Made by a program: the position numbers and the translations under genes
Assembly: GCA_947579665.1 (NCBI GenBank)
Contig: OX388349.1
Coordinates: 70,312,841-70,376,840, forward strand
Length of the DNA stretch: 64,000 nucleotides
Direction: 5' to 3'
Origin: Sympetrum striolatum
Taxonomy: Eukaryota; Arthropoda; Insecta; Odonata; Libellulidae
Shown: one piece after another, positions 27,306 to 41,494 of the stretch
How the letters are laid out: every line of letters starts with the position of its first letter
Position numbering within the stretch: position 1 is the first letter of the stretch
Notes under the pieces: generated by a model
Seen by the model: only the letters and a program-made list of their open reading frames with translations
Told to the model about the DNA's origin: nothing
The model's database searches: none

Positions 27306-30300
27306 ATCCATTTCTGAAACATAAGTACGTTTCATTGAAACCTCGATATTCTTCCCTAAGGCCTTACGACGATACATCTCTGATTTTCGATTGAGTGGAA
27401 TATCCCCACGGTAATAAAGCGGATTTTCCCTCCCCCAATCCACGAGCTTCCGGCAGAGCATAAATCTCACCGTAACCGTCTCAGCCACCGACTATGACGC
27501 AGGGATAAAAGTCGTAGGAATTAGTCTCACGCACATTAATAAAACGGGAATGGAAGACTCGGAGGCAAAAAGCCGACACGCCAGAGAGTCGAGATGAGAG
27601 AAGATATGGATGTATCCCACAGAGAATAAAATATTTCTCCTCTCCCTCAACCTCCCTCTGTCCTCGAAGTTGATCCATTTGGGGAAGAAAAGGATTCCAC
27701 GAAAATGGTCCCCTGAATCAAGAGAAATAGTCGGAGAAAAGTGAGATGGAAGAAGAGCAACTCTTTCTTCTCCTCCCAGTTCCCCATGAAATTCTTCCCT
27801 TCTCGTTTATCTTCTTTTTCATAAAAGGATACAGAACCCGGCTGATTGCATTAGAAGATTTCTTCAATTCTCTCACAAAAGAAGGCTAAGAAATAAATTC
27901 GTCTTCCCCCTCGATAATCCATTATCATTTCATTCTTTCGTTTAAGATTACCGCAAATCTAAGACACCCAAATGCGAAAGAGAAAAAGGCAGAATCTATT
28001 CCATAATTCAACATTCAAGTGCTGGTATTACAACACTTTCCTCGCGCACACGGTCGCTATTACTGGGGAATACTACCAATGCGTTTTCCTAGCAAAATAT
28101 CCTTCCCAAAGAGAACGTTTAGGATCCGAGACCAAAAGATTAATACCGGCGTCCTCTCTTTCAGTTCGAGGACGTGCCTTTTGCAGTAAATTGTGAGGCA
28201 TAGAAGCATTTGCACGGATGTACTCTCAGTTCTCCCTTCTTCGTTTTGTGCGGACTGAATGGTACTGTAAAGTGCGCTTTCTCGAATAAAGCCTCACAGA
28301 AAGGTCCATAGAGGATCGTGCCTGGAAACGTAGAGAAGTTAAAATGACTAGGATGAGTAGCTACATCTTTCTCGTGTGATACCTCGAATGTGCTTTTCGC
28401 CATTTTACAGAAGCCGTATGCATGAATTGCAGCTCTGGTAGGATAATGTAGCTTACATAACCTCCTCAGTTATTGCTACACAAACCATACTCATTCCTCT
28501 ACTGAAAGTTATTAATCAGATAAACCATAAACCTCTAGATTATTTAAATATATACTCACGTGTAGATTGTTCTTGAGGTATGAGAAAGTCGTATTTCGTG
28601 TTATAGTCCTGATGAATTTTAAACGCTTCTTATATTAAGATACCCAAAATTTCTTACAAATCGATTTTAAAAATTACATTTTACTATTCTGAGAAATTTT
28701 GACTCCTGGTTTATTATTCAGAATTTTTAACCAAGTTTTAGGGTTAAACTCTGAGGGTTGAATCTTAATCACAGATCTTCTGTATGATTCTCAAGCAATG
28801 CGTGTATTAATTAAGTTTGATATTTTATAATCCCTCCTCATTTAATCAAATCTCCGAGAATCCGTTTTGTTTAAATACCTTTCACAAGTTTTAGAAAGAA
28901 TTGAAAGGATGGTAATCTGAATGTAAGTAGAATAGATGCGATTCTTATGACCTTTAAATATAATATTCCGATCTTAAAACTGACGGTGCTTTATTCTTGA
29001 AGTTTACAGAACTCGTAACTTTCTAATTTTCTATTATAACAGCCATTCCCGTGCATAGATATATTATTACTGATTGCACAAAATTCTGCGCAAGCAAGAA
29101 ATTAACGAAATGGTCTTAATGGGAAGTGCTCAGGAGCTTACCGAGGGCTAAGCCATATCAGCATACTTACGATAATTTGAAATGTATAACAAATAGATCC
29201 GCAATAATAAGGAAAAAAATAAGGAAAAGGACTCTAGATGAACTAACCATTATTGGATTAATCAGCTAGTTTTCATTGCAAGGATAGCAACCATTCTACA
29301 GAGAATGCTCTCTTCTCATCTTTAAAAAATAATTAACCTCATGTATCTAAAAAAAAACAAATTAAAACAAAAATCACCAGGAAGTAAAATATTTCAATTT
29401 CAGATCAAACCAACGATAGTTAAAAGTTCAAGTGTTTTATATATCATAATAATACTATAACTCAAAGTAATGATGATTATGGGTTCCAAATTTTAGAAAG
29501 CGTATCAAAAATTTGGAAAAAGAAAATTCGCACAAACGTACATGTATTACACATGCGTAATATGTACGAATATCACCGTATTTCCTTATTTTCGGAATAC
29601 TTTCTCTTAGTTGCACATACATCGTTTGACTCGGCTACGTCTTGTTAATATCATTCATTTTATTTAGGCTTAAAAGTATGCTTGGAAACTATACCGTATG
29701 ACCTCAGCTGTCGAAGCACTTTTAACAATACTACTACTACTAACTATACCGTTTACGCGAAGCAACTTTCCTCCTTTCTCCACGGAATAAAAATCGCTCA
29801 TTCGATCAGAAATGATGGTATCCTTTATGGAGTCTGTAACGGCGTTCATCGTCAAAAGATGATATCTCCACCGCAATATAAGAACTAAAGATTGGATGGA
29901 GCAGACCCATACCAAAATTATTGTACTTCGTAACTGCTGTTATCAAAGGTTCTCATCGAATATGTAAATAAACAAAGAAGCTAGGACAGGATACAATATA
30001 TGAGAATATCATCGACTTGAAAAGATATACGTACAATACAGATGCGATTTGAATCTGATTTCTATCAATTCTATTTCAAAGAAATCAAAAATTGTTAGTT
30101 TCGATAGGAAGCTTCAAGATCAATGAGTATTTTCGAGAAGAAATACCTGATAAATAAGTCAAAAAATATAGTTTTGATGGATTCGGACAGTATCTAAAAA
30201 AATCTATTACGGAAGAAGAAAAAGATAACTAAAAATTAAAAATACTCAAAAAGAAGGGATATTCTACAAATAAAAATGCAAAAAAAAACACTTGAACGAG

Positions 30301-30617
30301 GAGAAAACCTTAAAAACTCTTTTCATCATAATAATCTTTTCCTTTTTACAGTCATAAAAGGAAGCCTTACCTATAAGAAACTCTAGTTACATAATTTCTA
30401 TAGATCTCCCTTGATTTTGCAGAGGTTTGCTGTAAATATATTTAACTCGTTGAAAAACTAACGGAAATTTTGGAAATTAAATTTTTTTGGAAGTGTCGCA
30501 TTAAATTGCATAATTAAATTAATATAAACTATATTTAATCTCATTTTCATCACAATGATTTTTTAGAATGATTTGAAAATCTCAATAATATTGACGTCGA
30601 GGTATTAAAAACCGCGG

Positions 30618-30943
30618 CCGGTAAATTGGTCCGGGAGGAATTCGTACGCGGGGAATTCGTCCGCGGGGAATTGATCCTCCGCGCTGATTTTATTCTTATG
30701 TTAATAACTACTGTTATTCAATCTTATATTAATCTGCATGCCCTGGTTATTGGTTAATGTTATAAATAAATTAACCGGGGGGGTTGGGTTGGGTTGGGTG
30801 GGTGGGGTTGGGTTGGTAGTATAACATCAGCTCGGGGGATCAATTCCCCGCGTACCAATCTGTCAGGAGATCAATTCCCCGCGGACGAATTCCACGCGTA
30901 TGAATTCCCCGCGTACGAATTCCCCCCGGATCAATTCACGGGG
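30618..30943 (+). mobile_element. inverted-repeat element with GGGGAATT subrepeats, copy B
   Basis: Second copy of the element at 14410-14717. It starts CCGGTAAATTGGTCCGGG, has repeated CGCGGGGAATTCGT-type units at both ends, and ends near GGATCAATTCACGGGG. Its core (about 30685-30780) matches the complement of copy A's core: CATGCCCTGGTTATTGG, then a TGTTATAAATAA stretch and TTAACC. The core is followed by a G-run of GGG/TTGGG units (30778-30816) that could form a G-quadruplex. No coding frame. It lies in the 9.5-kb rdgC intron. Confidence 0.75.
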
Positions 30944-32450
30944 AGTCATTGAAAACAATCTCACACACAATCATATTATGATGAACAGGAGATAGTAATT
31001 CTTTTTAAGGATCGCCATTTACCTACTCTTCCTTATAAACGCTTGACTGTATCAAGTTAGAGCTATTACAATGCTTTAGGTTCTGTATATACAAGATGTA
31101 TGCTTCCACTTACAAAACAAGCAGCCTTTAAGTACTTCCCATTCCGATAGCAAATAGCGAGATAATCATAGATGGAGGAAGTGTACATCACCTACTGCTG
31201 CCACCGGTTAGTACTCCCTCAATTTGATTCGGAACTCTCTTCATCATAACTCATCAGAATAAAAAAGAAACATTTAATCCACAACCAACCAAATCTGGAA
31301 GATCGTAACTTCTGAGATCAAATCTCTATCTCCCCATGATCTTGTTCGTGGAAAACGACGTCTTCTCATCTGCAAACTACCTTTTCCACCCTTGATCTAT
31401 CAATTAACAACTCTCTGCGCTGCTTTTCCCAGCATCCGACCCAGTTCCTAATTAATTTCCTCCCCATCTCACCCGATTGATAGCCGATATATTTTTTATG
31501 TTGCGTCCCTATTTTAATTTCGTATGGCAACGGCAGGAGACCGGTTTAGCCAAGAGTATTTTCTCCGGAATAACTCGTTTTGATGGCTCGGTTTTAATGG
31601 GATGTCACGGAGAGAGGTCCGATCTTTTTTTCGGTCGATTATTGCCAAAGAGGAAGATGAACTTATCTGGGAGACTCCTTTTTTTCCGCAGTCATTAAAA
31701 AGAGACGTCAATTCGACGGCCTTAAAGAATTTTTCGCTAATGGTACGCAAGATAAGTTCTTACGTATGCTCTATTTAATTGATTGACTTTGTTTGTAAAC
31801 TGAACAGCTTAGGGCACGTGTGTCCAACCCGCGGCCCTAGAGCCTTTTATCCTTTCCATGCGATCCATTAGCTAATTCTTTTCTAAAAGCTTCGCTCAAC
31901 TATCAATCCTAAATCTCGACAACCGAGGAAAAAAGCTTAGTTAATTAGAATCAATCCTAGTGAATAAGAAACTACGACACGGACTACGACTAAGTTATTT
32001 TTACTGACGATTTGATGAAACGATTGAGCTAATGATGCTAGATGAGTAATTAATATGATGAAGTATCCATATTATCTGTGGCAAATGAATTTTATAAGCA
32101 AATGCAGTCCACCTGAATTCAACAGATGGATATTCCTAGATTAGAGATCATAGACAATCGTTACAATAAAAGACTAATAGATCCAATTGTAAACTATCCA
32201 TAATATTCTAAGGCCATAGTGAATTGAATTTACTCTCTTTTGTGACGAAGATTTTCGCTGTTCTATTTGCATTGTGATTAATTACATTTTTGTTAAATGT
32301 CAACAATTCTCTAGTATTGCATGAATTCATGATATTATAGAGAGATTCTAAGAAATTCAAAATCGAACCACATTTATCACTATTTCAGATCAATAATTGG
32401 AACTAGTTAATATACTATATTTGTGATTTTTAAAATATGAAATTGCTTAC

Positions 32451-32529
32451 CAGTCACTGGCGAAGTTGATGGATAAGCGTTGCAAGCTGCCGGCATGTGC
32501 GTTAGAAGAGCATTGAAGAAATTGTATAG
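32451..32529 (-). CDS. rdgC: rdgC/PPEF exon, LYNFF region
   Basis: Small internal exon, 79 nt: 26 codons plus the first base of a split Gly codon. It reads LYNFFNALLTHMP then AACNAYPSTSPVT. The LY(N/K)FF..L..HMP pattern follows the IQ/EQDQ segment in PPEF proteins and fits best with the insect rdgC form. Splice sites are strong: acceptor CTTTTTCCACAG| at 32530-32531, donor ACTG|GTAAGC at 32450. Phase-0 entry predicts that the preceding exon ends on a codon boundary, as expected after an EQDQ-type segment. I searched upstream on the minus strand for the IQ-motif exon and did not find it. Confidence 0.9.
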
Positions 32530-35500
32530 CTGTGGAAAAAGAAGAAAAACAGTTATAAGCAACTCGTAATTACGTAATTAGACGGAAAACAAATGTTGTA
32601 ATAATTAGTCAATTATATTAGTTTATATTGATTTAACATTCAAAATATGAGTTCACACCTGCGTTGCAGCATCAAAGGCGATCTTTTAAGTGAGATCCTT
32701 CTTTGATAATTTTTAAAATATGAAATGGGGGCACACAAATTTTCATCATCAAGCTATGGGATCAAAAGAGTTCGCTAAAAATTCTTACAGAAGAATATAG
32801 AGCTATATTACACAAAACATTTCAAAATATTATAAAAAAATTATCAACACGACAACTCCACCAAATCAGTTAATTATCTCTAAATATATCCGTAATATAA
32901 CATTGTATGGTAAAAGTTTAACTTAAATCACTTGAAAAACTTTGAAAACTTTTTTCGAATAATTTATTCGCTATTTTACTTTCTACGAGTCTCTTTAAAT
33001 TTTGGAGACGTTTGATAACTTCTCAAGAGTGGACGATTTTATTTCTTTATCAATAACGATGTTTTAAATTTAATTCTACGATATACTCACTAAATTCGAA
33101 GTTCAACTAAAGATTGCTCACTCCGAAATATTTGTCATCTTCAAAAGAAACATCAAAACATATGAAATGCTATTCTTTTCTCATCCTCCTCTGTAGGCTA
33201 GTCTAGTTTAGTCTTCTGGTTAAGAGATTTAGGCCTCCGAAATAAATCAAAACGGTGCAACAAAAATTTATATTCACAAAAGCAAGTCTCAAGCTTGAAC
33301 TAGTTCCAGGAAAAATAATACCATTCTAAAGAATTAGAAGATTTTTTATAAATAATTAATAAAAATTAACAAAAAATCTTTTCACACTTTTTGAATCAAA
33401 GTTTCCGCCACATACATTTTAGATTTTTCCGTAAGTTAACTTTCATACAATGAGGGTAGGGAAGTTTATGGAGGTAAAGATGAAACAACTTTCGCGGTTT
33501 AAATAACTTAGAATGAGTATATTTTAGCTTAAGTAAACAATGCATACGTATATTAATATCTTATATTAACATTCTTTAGAATTCACACTGCCTAGTCGTA
33601 AAAATTGGAATAAAAATATATTACGAACGAGTAACGAAATTTGGAAAATACTAAGTATTAGGATACGTATTACACACCAAAATAAAGCTGCCGCAGTGAA
33701 AACTCAATTTATTTTTACATTTTAATATTCTTTGTAGTATAAAACAGAAAACAACCAGAAAAACAGAGGTTTGAAGCAAGAAGTTCAATTAGTCAAAGAA
33801 AAGAAGATTCTCAATGGAGAACAGCCAAACTGAAGATAAATTCTCCCAGTGATATAATGGAAACCAAAAACGCAGACAAATAGAAGGGTACTAGAGTCGA
33901 AACCGACTGGAGACTGCCAATTCCGTTGGATTTTTTTTTTGTTTTCCGTCCGGTTCGTTGCTCGAAGGACATGACTTCCAAATGAAAAGGACTGTTTGGG
34001 ATGGGAAATAAACTAAAAGAAAATACTGGAGATGAATGCTGAACGCATTTCAAAAGCCTCCTATAAACTTCAATAGGCGATACGAGTACAGAGCAGTAAA
34101 ATCTTGAGCTAATACAGCACGACTGGAGGCTTACCAACCTTTTAGTATCGGAGACATTTTCAAAAGGACCGATGTAGTTCTATTGAACCCGCAATTCTTC
34201 AAATTCTTATATTCTGTGTTATAGAAATATATTTCATTACTGTAAAGCTGTAGAGTACTCAATTTCACTACAAGGAAAGAAAATAGATAATACATTCCCT
34301 TTAAGTTATACAGACTAGGTCAGCTAATAACTATTTTCAATATCACAGTATCTGCTACTGACACGGAAACGCTATCTAAATATTCATAAATATAAAATAT
34401 TGATTGATTACAAATAAAATTATGGATCAAAAGGAGCGTAAAGAGTGGAATGTAGGTGCGAATTAAGGTGTGTTAATAAATTTAGGTTAAATATCCCTGA
34501 AAAGAATTAGAATATAAGAATAGGATAGAATTAGGGGCCGTACACAGATTACGTAACGCAATATAGGGGTAGGGAGGTCCCACCAAGCCTTACGTGGGGG
34601 GAGGGGGGGTCGAAAATTGGAGAATTTTGTGTTACGTAATTTGTGTACGACCCCTTATCATGATTAAAGAAAGGCAAAAAAATTAAAATAACCAAAAGAA
34701 AATATGTAAAGATTTAAAGGTCTGTATGATTTTCAGGAAAGGAATAAGAACGTGAATTGCATTGTTTTGTTAAAAAATACGGTGGGAAAAGTTGGATAAA
34801 AATAAGGGTAATAGATTTATTTAGCATTTTGAATGATTCCACTATTCATTAATCAGATATCTGTGTTCAAGAATAGAATCAAAGATATCAATAAATAGCT
34901 CCAGAATTTATGGGAAAAACAAATAACTGGAATCGGAAATCTACATACGACTCTACTTTCGCTGAACTAGATATGTCAAATAAGCAAAGAATCACTTGGC
35001 TTCGATGGACGCTGAAAAAATGAAAGAGAAATAAACTCTGAAGTCTACGGCTATTTGGAGAACGATGTAAACGCAGCCAAAATGAAAGTGATGAATAATG
35101 GATATGCTGGACGAGAAGGTATTGCCAATATACTTCAATCCCAACACCGGAAGAATTTCTCTTCCGGTATTTGGGTTGATCAATAGTCCGATTGGAGCTC
35201 TTACGGAAGAAGTAAGGAGCAGAATGGAGAGGGAGTTTACGGAAGATTGGAAGACCCATTGACAGCAGGAGGGATCTCGAATGAGCTACCAAAGAGGTCT
35301 GGCAAATGTTTCGTTTGACGAATTGATCCAAGACTAGGACCATCGGGAGGAAGAAACGTCTGATACTCGAAAAGAGATAATAAACAGATATTAACAATTT
35401 TGGTGGGAAAAAAGGAATAAAAAATTAGAATATTGAACTTTTATATAAGAGGAGAAAATTCCTGGATTTATGGAGACTGGGTCAATTAATAGCTAAGAAT

Positions 35501-38500
35501 ACACGCAAAGACTATGAGATGAGACTGAAAAAAAGATCTTTTTAACACTGAAATCTTTCAAAAAGAATATATATACTGGTAGATCAAGAATGTGAAATAT
35601 GTCCATATGCGACATTTCTCCAAATGTATACGGGAAAAAACATATGCAGCAAAAAATGCGGGATATGGGCTTCATTTCCAAAAATAAACTTATAAACAAT
35701 TCCAAATGGCATTAAAAAGTATATTTTCTATTACGAAACCTTTTAAAATGTTACGCGGCGAGTGAGGAAAAATTTTAAGCGAGATTTAAATCTTAACGAC
35801 TTTAAAGCGTAATAGTAAATCCTCTATTACCTCGTTCGAGCAATATTCCGTTTCTTGCGAATAAAAGTTCTCAGCTGGGAAAAATAGAGAAAATGCCATT
35901 GATGAATAAAATATATGTATCTAAACTTGATTTACTATTGATTTAAAAAAATCATACGTTAAACAGCAAGAGCATCCACATCTCTTTCGATAGTTCAGAG
36001 AAAATCATATGCAATGCACAATGAAGGAAAATTTTTATTACCAAATTAAAGTTGTGAGCTGCAATAGAAATTATAACTATGCATAGTTACAGATAAAAAT
36101 CGTGGTAAACTGCTTCCAACCTTCAACCTGATTCATACCATTATCACTGCATAATATATATTTTAGAATTTGTTTGCATTTTGTATCCGCTTCTTCTTTT
36201 ACATGTACTGGCCATCCCTAGTTCTTTATCGCTTGACTGTCTTAAGTATCACGACAATCGGAATTCATTTATCTCTCCTATTGCCAAAGAGGAGTAATTT
36301 AGCGAAATTAATTCTTGTAGCTCTTAATTGCATATAGGAATAGCTCACTGAATTTAGATATACTCTCAATATGTATTAGATTTTTTAAAGTAGCTTTAAG
36401 GAAATAAAATGATGGAAAGAATAGATAAATTACAAACAAAAGAATTCTGCTATGACAATAAATTTATTGAAGAATATATGGTCTTTTTAGGGTGTGAAAT
36501 GCCAAATCCATTTCTCAGAGAAAATATGAGCCATAACACTGGCTCAAGCACGCTCCAACATAACATCAGGAGATATGAGGCATGAGGCCATTTCAAAGGA
36601 TGATATATCTCCTAATCCAAACGCAGAACTCATGCATACGAGGCAAGTTTTTATGAGAACGATGCTCGATCAATTTAAAGGACATCAGCTTCCATTTTGC
36701 CAACATTTTTATGTTTAGATGTTTGAAATGGAACAATATGAAGATAAAAAAGAGCTAATGCTATATACACCCTTCTCCCTGTCTGTTATATCATTTCGAG
36801 TACCATTGAGTTCAGGTATGAATGTCTGACTCAGCGTTATAATTTCTGAGCTTGAGAAATTAACCATAAAATAATGGCACATATTTGAGGACGTACCGAA
36901 TTATTTTGACATTACGACCTATGATGAGCAATGATTACAAAATATTCGTCGTGAAGCTAGGACGATAATTCTAACCTATTCTTGTCAGCTTTTTGAAATG
37001 ACGGTTCAATATCCATAAATACCAAATGTGGTATAGTATTAAATGCGTATCATTGAGAGTTATTTCGCCTTTATCAGAAACCTTCTCGTGAGGAAAAGGA
37101 TAGACATCATCAGGTATGCTCCTCATCAAAATACAAGAGGGATAAATGCTAATGAAAATATAAACGCTTCTTTTGAGTAGATTCCGTGATATGTAAACTT
37201 CTTAATTTACATACCCACTAAAATAATGATTCAATTCAATATACACAACCACAGTTACATGAGAATTTCTAACTTATATATTTCGCTGAACGAGGATACA
37301 TTATATAGGAATTCACTAGTCACAACCAGAAAGCGGAATTGCGGTTTTATAATTAGTAACTTTTTCAAAATAGATAGAAAACGATAAAAAATTGCTATGA
37401 TTGTAAAACCCATTACTTAAAACCGACAGTTATAATTGATTTTTATTTCATCAATATGAAGGTTTTTATGCTTTTATTAAAACGGAAGCCCCACAATATA
37501 CAATTTTGCCTCAAAAATTCTTATGGAAGGCAAAAGAGGATGAGAGATGAAGGATAAAATCCCAACCAAAGGAAATGAGACCACCGATGAGAACCTTAGA
37601 CGGAAGGAGACAAAAGAATTAAGCGACAGAGAAAATGAATATTTATATCCAACCGAGAGACCAAGGCAAAAAGATGTGGGGGAAAATAAACGACTTCGTT
37701 TGAAGGAAATTGGAGCAAAAATTCTCTTTCGGTTGGCAAACCCAATCCCATAACTTCCGGTACATTTCCGGTATGAAAATACATAAATACATGTATTTCA
37801 AATAGAACTACCATAAAGAGGAAAATCACATTATGAAAGAAAAAATTTATTCTACCCGCTATTTATTTCTTTCTTTCGATTATCAATAAACATTTTTCAA
37901 AAATTTTAACGATGTATTGGAAGGATATATATATAAAATTACTTTCATTGAAATTTCATGAATTTTATAAATTAGATATTAGTATACGTCAAAATTGCGG
38001 ACTCCAAAAATATATTGGCATCTTAAATGGAGAAAATTGAACGATGGAAGGAAATAAAAACTTTGGATTCAGAGAATTTTTAAGGGAGCAAAACAAATCT
38101 ATATAATTGGGGTTGACTTGTAAGTAATCCAGAAGTGAATTTATAACTATGGCAGTAGCAATATATGGCAAACGGAACAAACAAGTCGAAAGGTGGAAAT
38201 AAATGCGATATATTCCAGAATTTTTCCTCACAAATGTGAACCTGCGGGAAACATGTTCTTACGTTTTTTCGAAGTACCTGTTTTTAATGTGGATAAAGAA
38301 TTACTTCTTATTTTTTGATTTGGCCTTTTATCTTTAGCATTAAGACGTGATGGTGTTTAGTTCTTCAAATTTATATGCTCATCGATCCATTTTCTTACTG
38401 TTTCAAAGTACATATTTAGATCTTAATAAGTTTCAAATGCAATAACTGCAACTGTACACATCTTGGCAAGATGTATGCCAACAACTGTGCTGATCTTAAA

Positions 38501-41490
38501 CTCCCATTCCATTGTTACCATTGAAGTATCCTATAGATAGAGGTATTTTTATGTTATAAGAATGTACAATTATAAATTATGAATTATCGAAAAATTATTC
38601 GTGGAGAGTCATTGGGAACTACCAAAGCATCTTTCCGCAATATGTTCAGTGTGCGAATCAACGGGGGGAATTCTCCGGCTCGTAAAACTGTTTCCCTGGC
38701 TGATGATAGCAATATTTTTCCCTTCCAGGGAAAATTGCTTCCCTCCTCTCTTGCTTTTAGCAACTACTGGTTACATCTACAGTGTACTGGTTATTTGTGC
38801 TAGTGTGTGCAAAGGGACGAATCCCCTTAAATTGCAGTTTTTTGCGAGATCTTTCAATATCGTATCTGAGGAAATGTTAAATGTAGGTTAAATAAATATT
38901 CCTCTCTCTCAACAAGAAGCTTGATTCGCACTGTATACATTCCTCATTTCTTGCTAAAAAGGAAAGTTTTTAGGTACGATTTAAACTATGACATAATTGA
39001 CTTAGAATATTTTTATCATTTTGCTTGTTTTAGCATAGTAAACACTAGTTAAACTATTCACTAGTCGCTGCTATTCTTTGGCATTCTTTCACTGGCATCC
39101 ACTTTTATCAAATATATAAATATAAATTTATCCAGAGAACAAAGTTCCGGGGGTAAATATTCTCAGGGGATACAGAGTGTCTCTTCAAATAAGAGTCTTC
39201 GCGACGTATACATTCGGATTCGCACATAAATAGAACCATCTGCAACAAACTTCCAGATTTGCAAAGGAGGGAAAAATGGAACAGAGCAACGCCTGGTTAT
39301 CGCAGAATGAGGAAGAAAAGGGGAGAGATCCCTTAAAGAGAGTCGAGGAGTCGTAAAAAAAGGTGCGCTCGGAGGATTCCCACCAAAATCGATACAGAGA
39401 CAGCTGTGGTACTCCCGAAATTTCCGTTCCCCATCCTCCGTCGATGGCATCTTTTCTCTGCGGGATTTCGCAGATATCAGCCGATTTTTTATTCAAGTCA
39501 GCGCCCTGGAGAGAGAGCGGCCAATGGCTCACGATGCCCATGAGTCCCCACCATCCCGAAGGCCGAGGGCTTAACTGTTTACATGCTCCAAAGGCAAATA
39601 TCCCCGTATTATGCACCTCGGTCTAAATGTCACTCCTGTTTGGTTTCCAGGACAAGACGAGGATTCGTTTCGGATACGATGATTGCATTGCAAGATTGGT
39701 TCCTGAGTAGAATGGCGGATGTTCTAATCAAGTATTCCGTCCCAAACGATATTGAAATTCCTTCGTGAATACAAAGAGTGAATCGGAATGAAATCCCGGA
39801 AAAGGTTTGTTAGGCGAAGAATATTACCATCTCACTGGTAACCGACTCAACACGCAAAGGCTTCGAAAATACATAAAAGTTTATCGCGAGAAAATAAACA
39901 AACCTGTAAATTACTTTTCCAGATTGATTTCGGAATTGGGAAAGAATTCAGCGATCTCAGTGTAAATAATAAACTATTTACGCATCCATCGATACAAACC
40001 TCCTGTAAACACTTAGAGCGTGACCAAGTAATAGCGTAAATATATTGCATAAAAACAAGATAAAAATAAGTGAAAAATAGCTAGGTGATAGGGACTAGAA
40101 AGAAGGTCGTCAGCGCAGAATATCTATTAGGAAGACTTAAGATCTTTAGATTCGAGTACCTGCTCCGTCGCTTTTTTATTTCTTTTTATATTTAGGTTCC
40201 GCTATTCTTATATTCTTATATCTTATTTAGGTTATATATAAAATTTAATGAATTACTATAGGAAAGAGCATAGTTTAATATAAAATTTATATTTATATAG
40301 TAATAAGAAAAATCATTTCCATTAGAAACATATCTGCATATAATTAATATCAATATGATGAATTAATTCGTAGATGCTGAAGCCTAACAGGGTGAAATAG
40401 CTATAACTCATCTACTTGTAACCCAATTTCGCTTTGACTCTATCGAAGCAGGAGGATTTCATAATCTTTTATCCCTGTATCTTTCCATCTTTAATCTTCT
40501 TAATCTTTAGTAGATAACATATACAACGAAATTAACTCAACTCTCCAACACGTATTTTTTGCCATAGGATATACATCAACTCTTCATAGAAAATCTTTGA
40601 CTCTACCACCTCATTCTAGCGAGATTTAAATGTTAATTCCCCAGTCGTAGTGGACTTTATAATTTAATAAAATAAGGACCCTTCATTGTAATTGTTCGCC
40701 TGCTTACTTTCTTCTCAGGTTTACACATGGGTATCTAGAATAAGCATCTACGCACAACCTATCTACCAACGTACGCACCCTTCGATAATTCGTTTTTCAG
40801 TTTTTAGAAAACCATCTGAGAGCATATTTCACATTGTTATCTTGTTCAACATACGCTACTGATATATATAAGTCAATAATTGGTATATATTTATGAGTTT
40901 TTCGGCATTTTCTAAGCGTAATGAAACTTTACCATAATTAAACTGAAATTAAGTCAACCATTCATTCCTGAAAATACTTAAGAAATCATTAATTGAAACT
41001 CTCGCGAAGGATTTCCTGAAGGGCTATACAACATTGTCCAATCACAATTGCTGAACACCTCACGAATTAAGACATGTTGGACCAAAAACGTTTGGCAGAA
41101 TTTGGAGCACGCCTGAGTATTCTGAAGTTGTAACCCATAAAACAAGATAATGTATTCTTCTTTGAGCTATAAATTCTCTCCGGGGCTTTTTTGCATTCAG
41201 ATCATGTGAAACAGTCTACCTACTTGCATAAAAAAATTACGCGATATCTTTCAATAGAATACGAGAGTCTAGAATATAGTGCAATCCTATCTTAACTTAA
41301 ATCATCTTAATACTTTAAAATTATTTCTTTGGCTGAAAAATGACAGCAGAATTGATTTCTTCGTTTCTTTAAGTTCCTTCTGTCGGTTTCTTGATACATT
41401 CTATAAGCTATCAAGACATCGAACTTGGCAAGAAATATGTTTTCAATATTGGGATACATACGTGAGAGTTATACCTTTCGGTAGGTTCAT
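32530..41490. other. rdgC 5'-side intron or flank, largely featureless
   Basis: AT-rich DNA upstream of the most 5' rdgC exon found. If the IQ exon lies to the right, this is intron; otherwise it is gene flank. It contains a Harbinger-like MITE (34.5 kb), an imperfect hairpin at about 35136-35178 (ACCGGAAGA arms), and a GC-richer block at about 39.16-39.62 kb with overlapping open frames up to 143 codons that match nothing I know. The 169-codon minus frame at 34888-35397 has no recognisable domain and is probably chance. Confidence 0.5.
34534..34654. mobile_element. Harbinger-like MITE
   Basis: About 121 bp with terminal inverted repeats: GGGGCCGTACACAGATTACG on the left and its near complement (ending CGTACACAAATTACGTAAC when read inward) on the right. 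Flanking TTA on both sides fits the TWA target duplication of PIF/Harbinger elements. The interior has a G-rich tract (GGGGGGAGGGGGGG). Coordinates may be off by one base. Superfamily is inferred from the TTA duplication and GGGGCC ends. Confidence 0.65.
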
Positions 41491-41494
41491 GTTC

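Larger units (their letters stand above)
22965..32450 (-). other. rdgC intron (about 9.5 kb)
   Basis: Intron between the rdgC exons at 32451-32529 and 22798-22964, with donor ACTG|GTAAGC and acceptor TTGTTTAG|. It holds the tandem tRNA-like repeat (23.57-24.47 kb), a SINE (25.2 kb), a possible LINE 3' end (26.9-27.3 kb) and copy B of the GGGGAATT inverted-repeat element (30.6 kb). GC-richer blocks lie at 27.4-28.4 and 31.44-31.70 kb. No other coding gene was recognised. Confidence 0.8.

Noticed and set aside
28161..28403. 80-codon minus-strand frame with a strong AAAATGGCG start context
   Set aside because: Good start context alone; no known family, signal peptide or splice sites, and it lies in a GC-richer block of an rdgC intron.
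30778..30816. Telomere-like (TTGGG)n tract
   Set aside because: Not the insect TTAGG repeat, short and impure, and part of the core of a dispersed inverted-repeat element present twice.
34888..35397. 169-codon minus-strand open frame
   Set aside because: The longest unexplained frame outside repeats, but no domain, repeat or family pattern is recognisable, and the length is plausible by chance in a window of this size.
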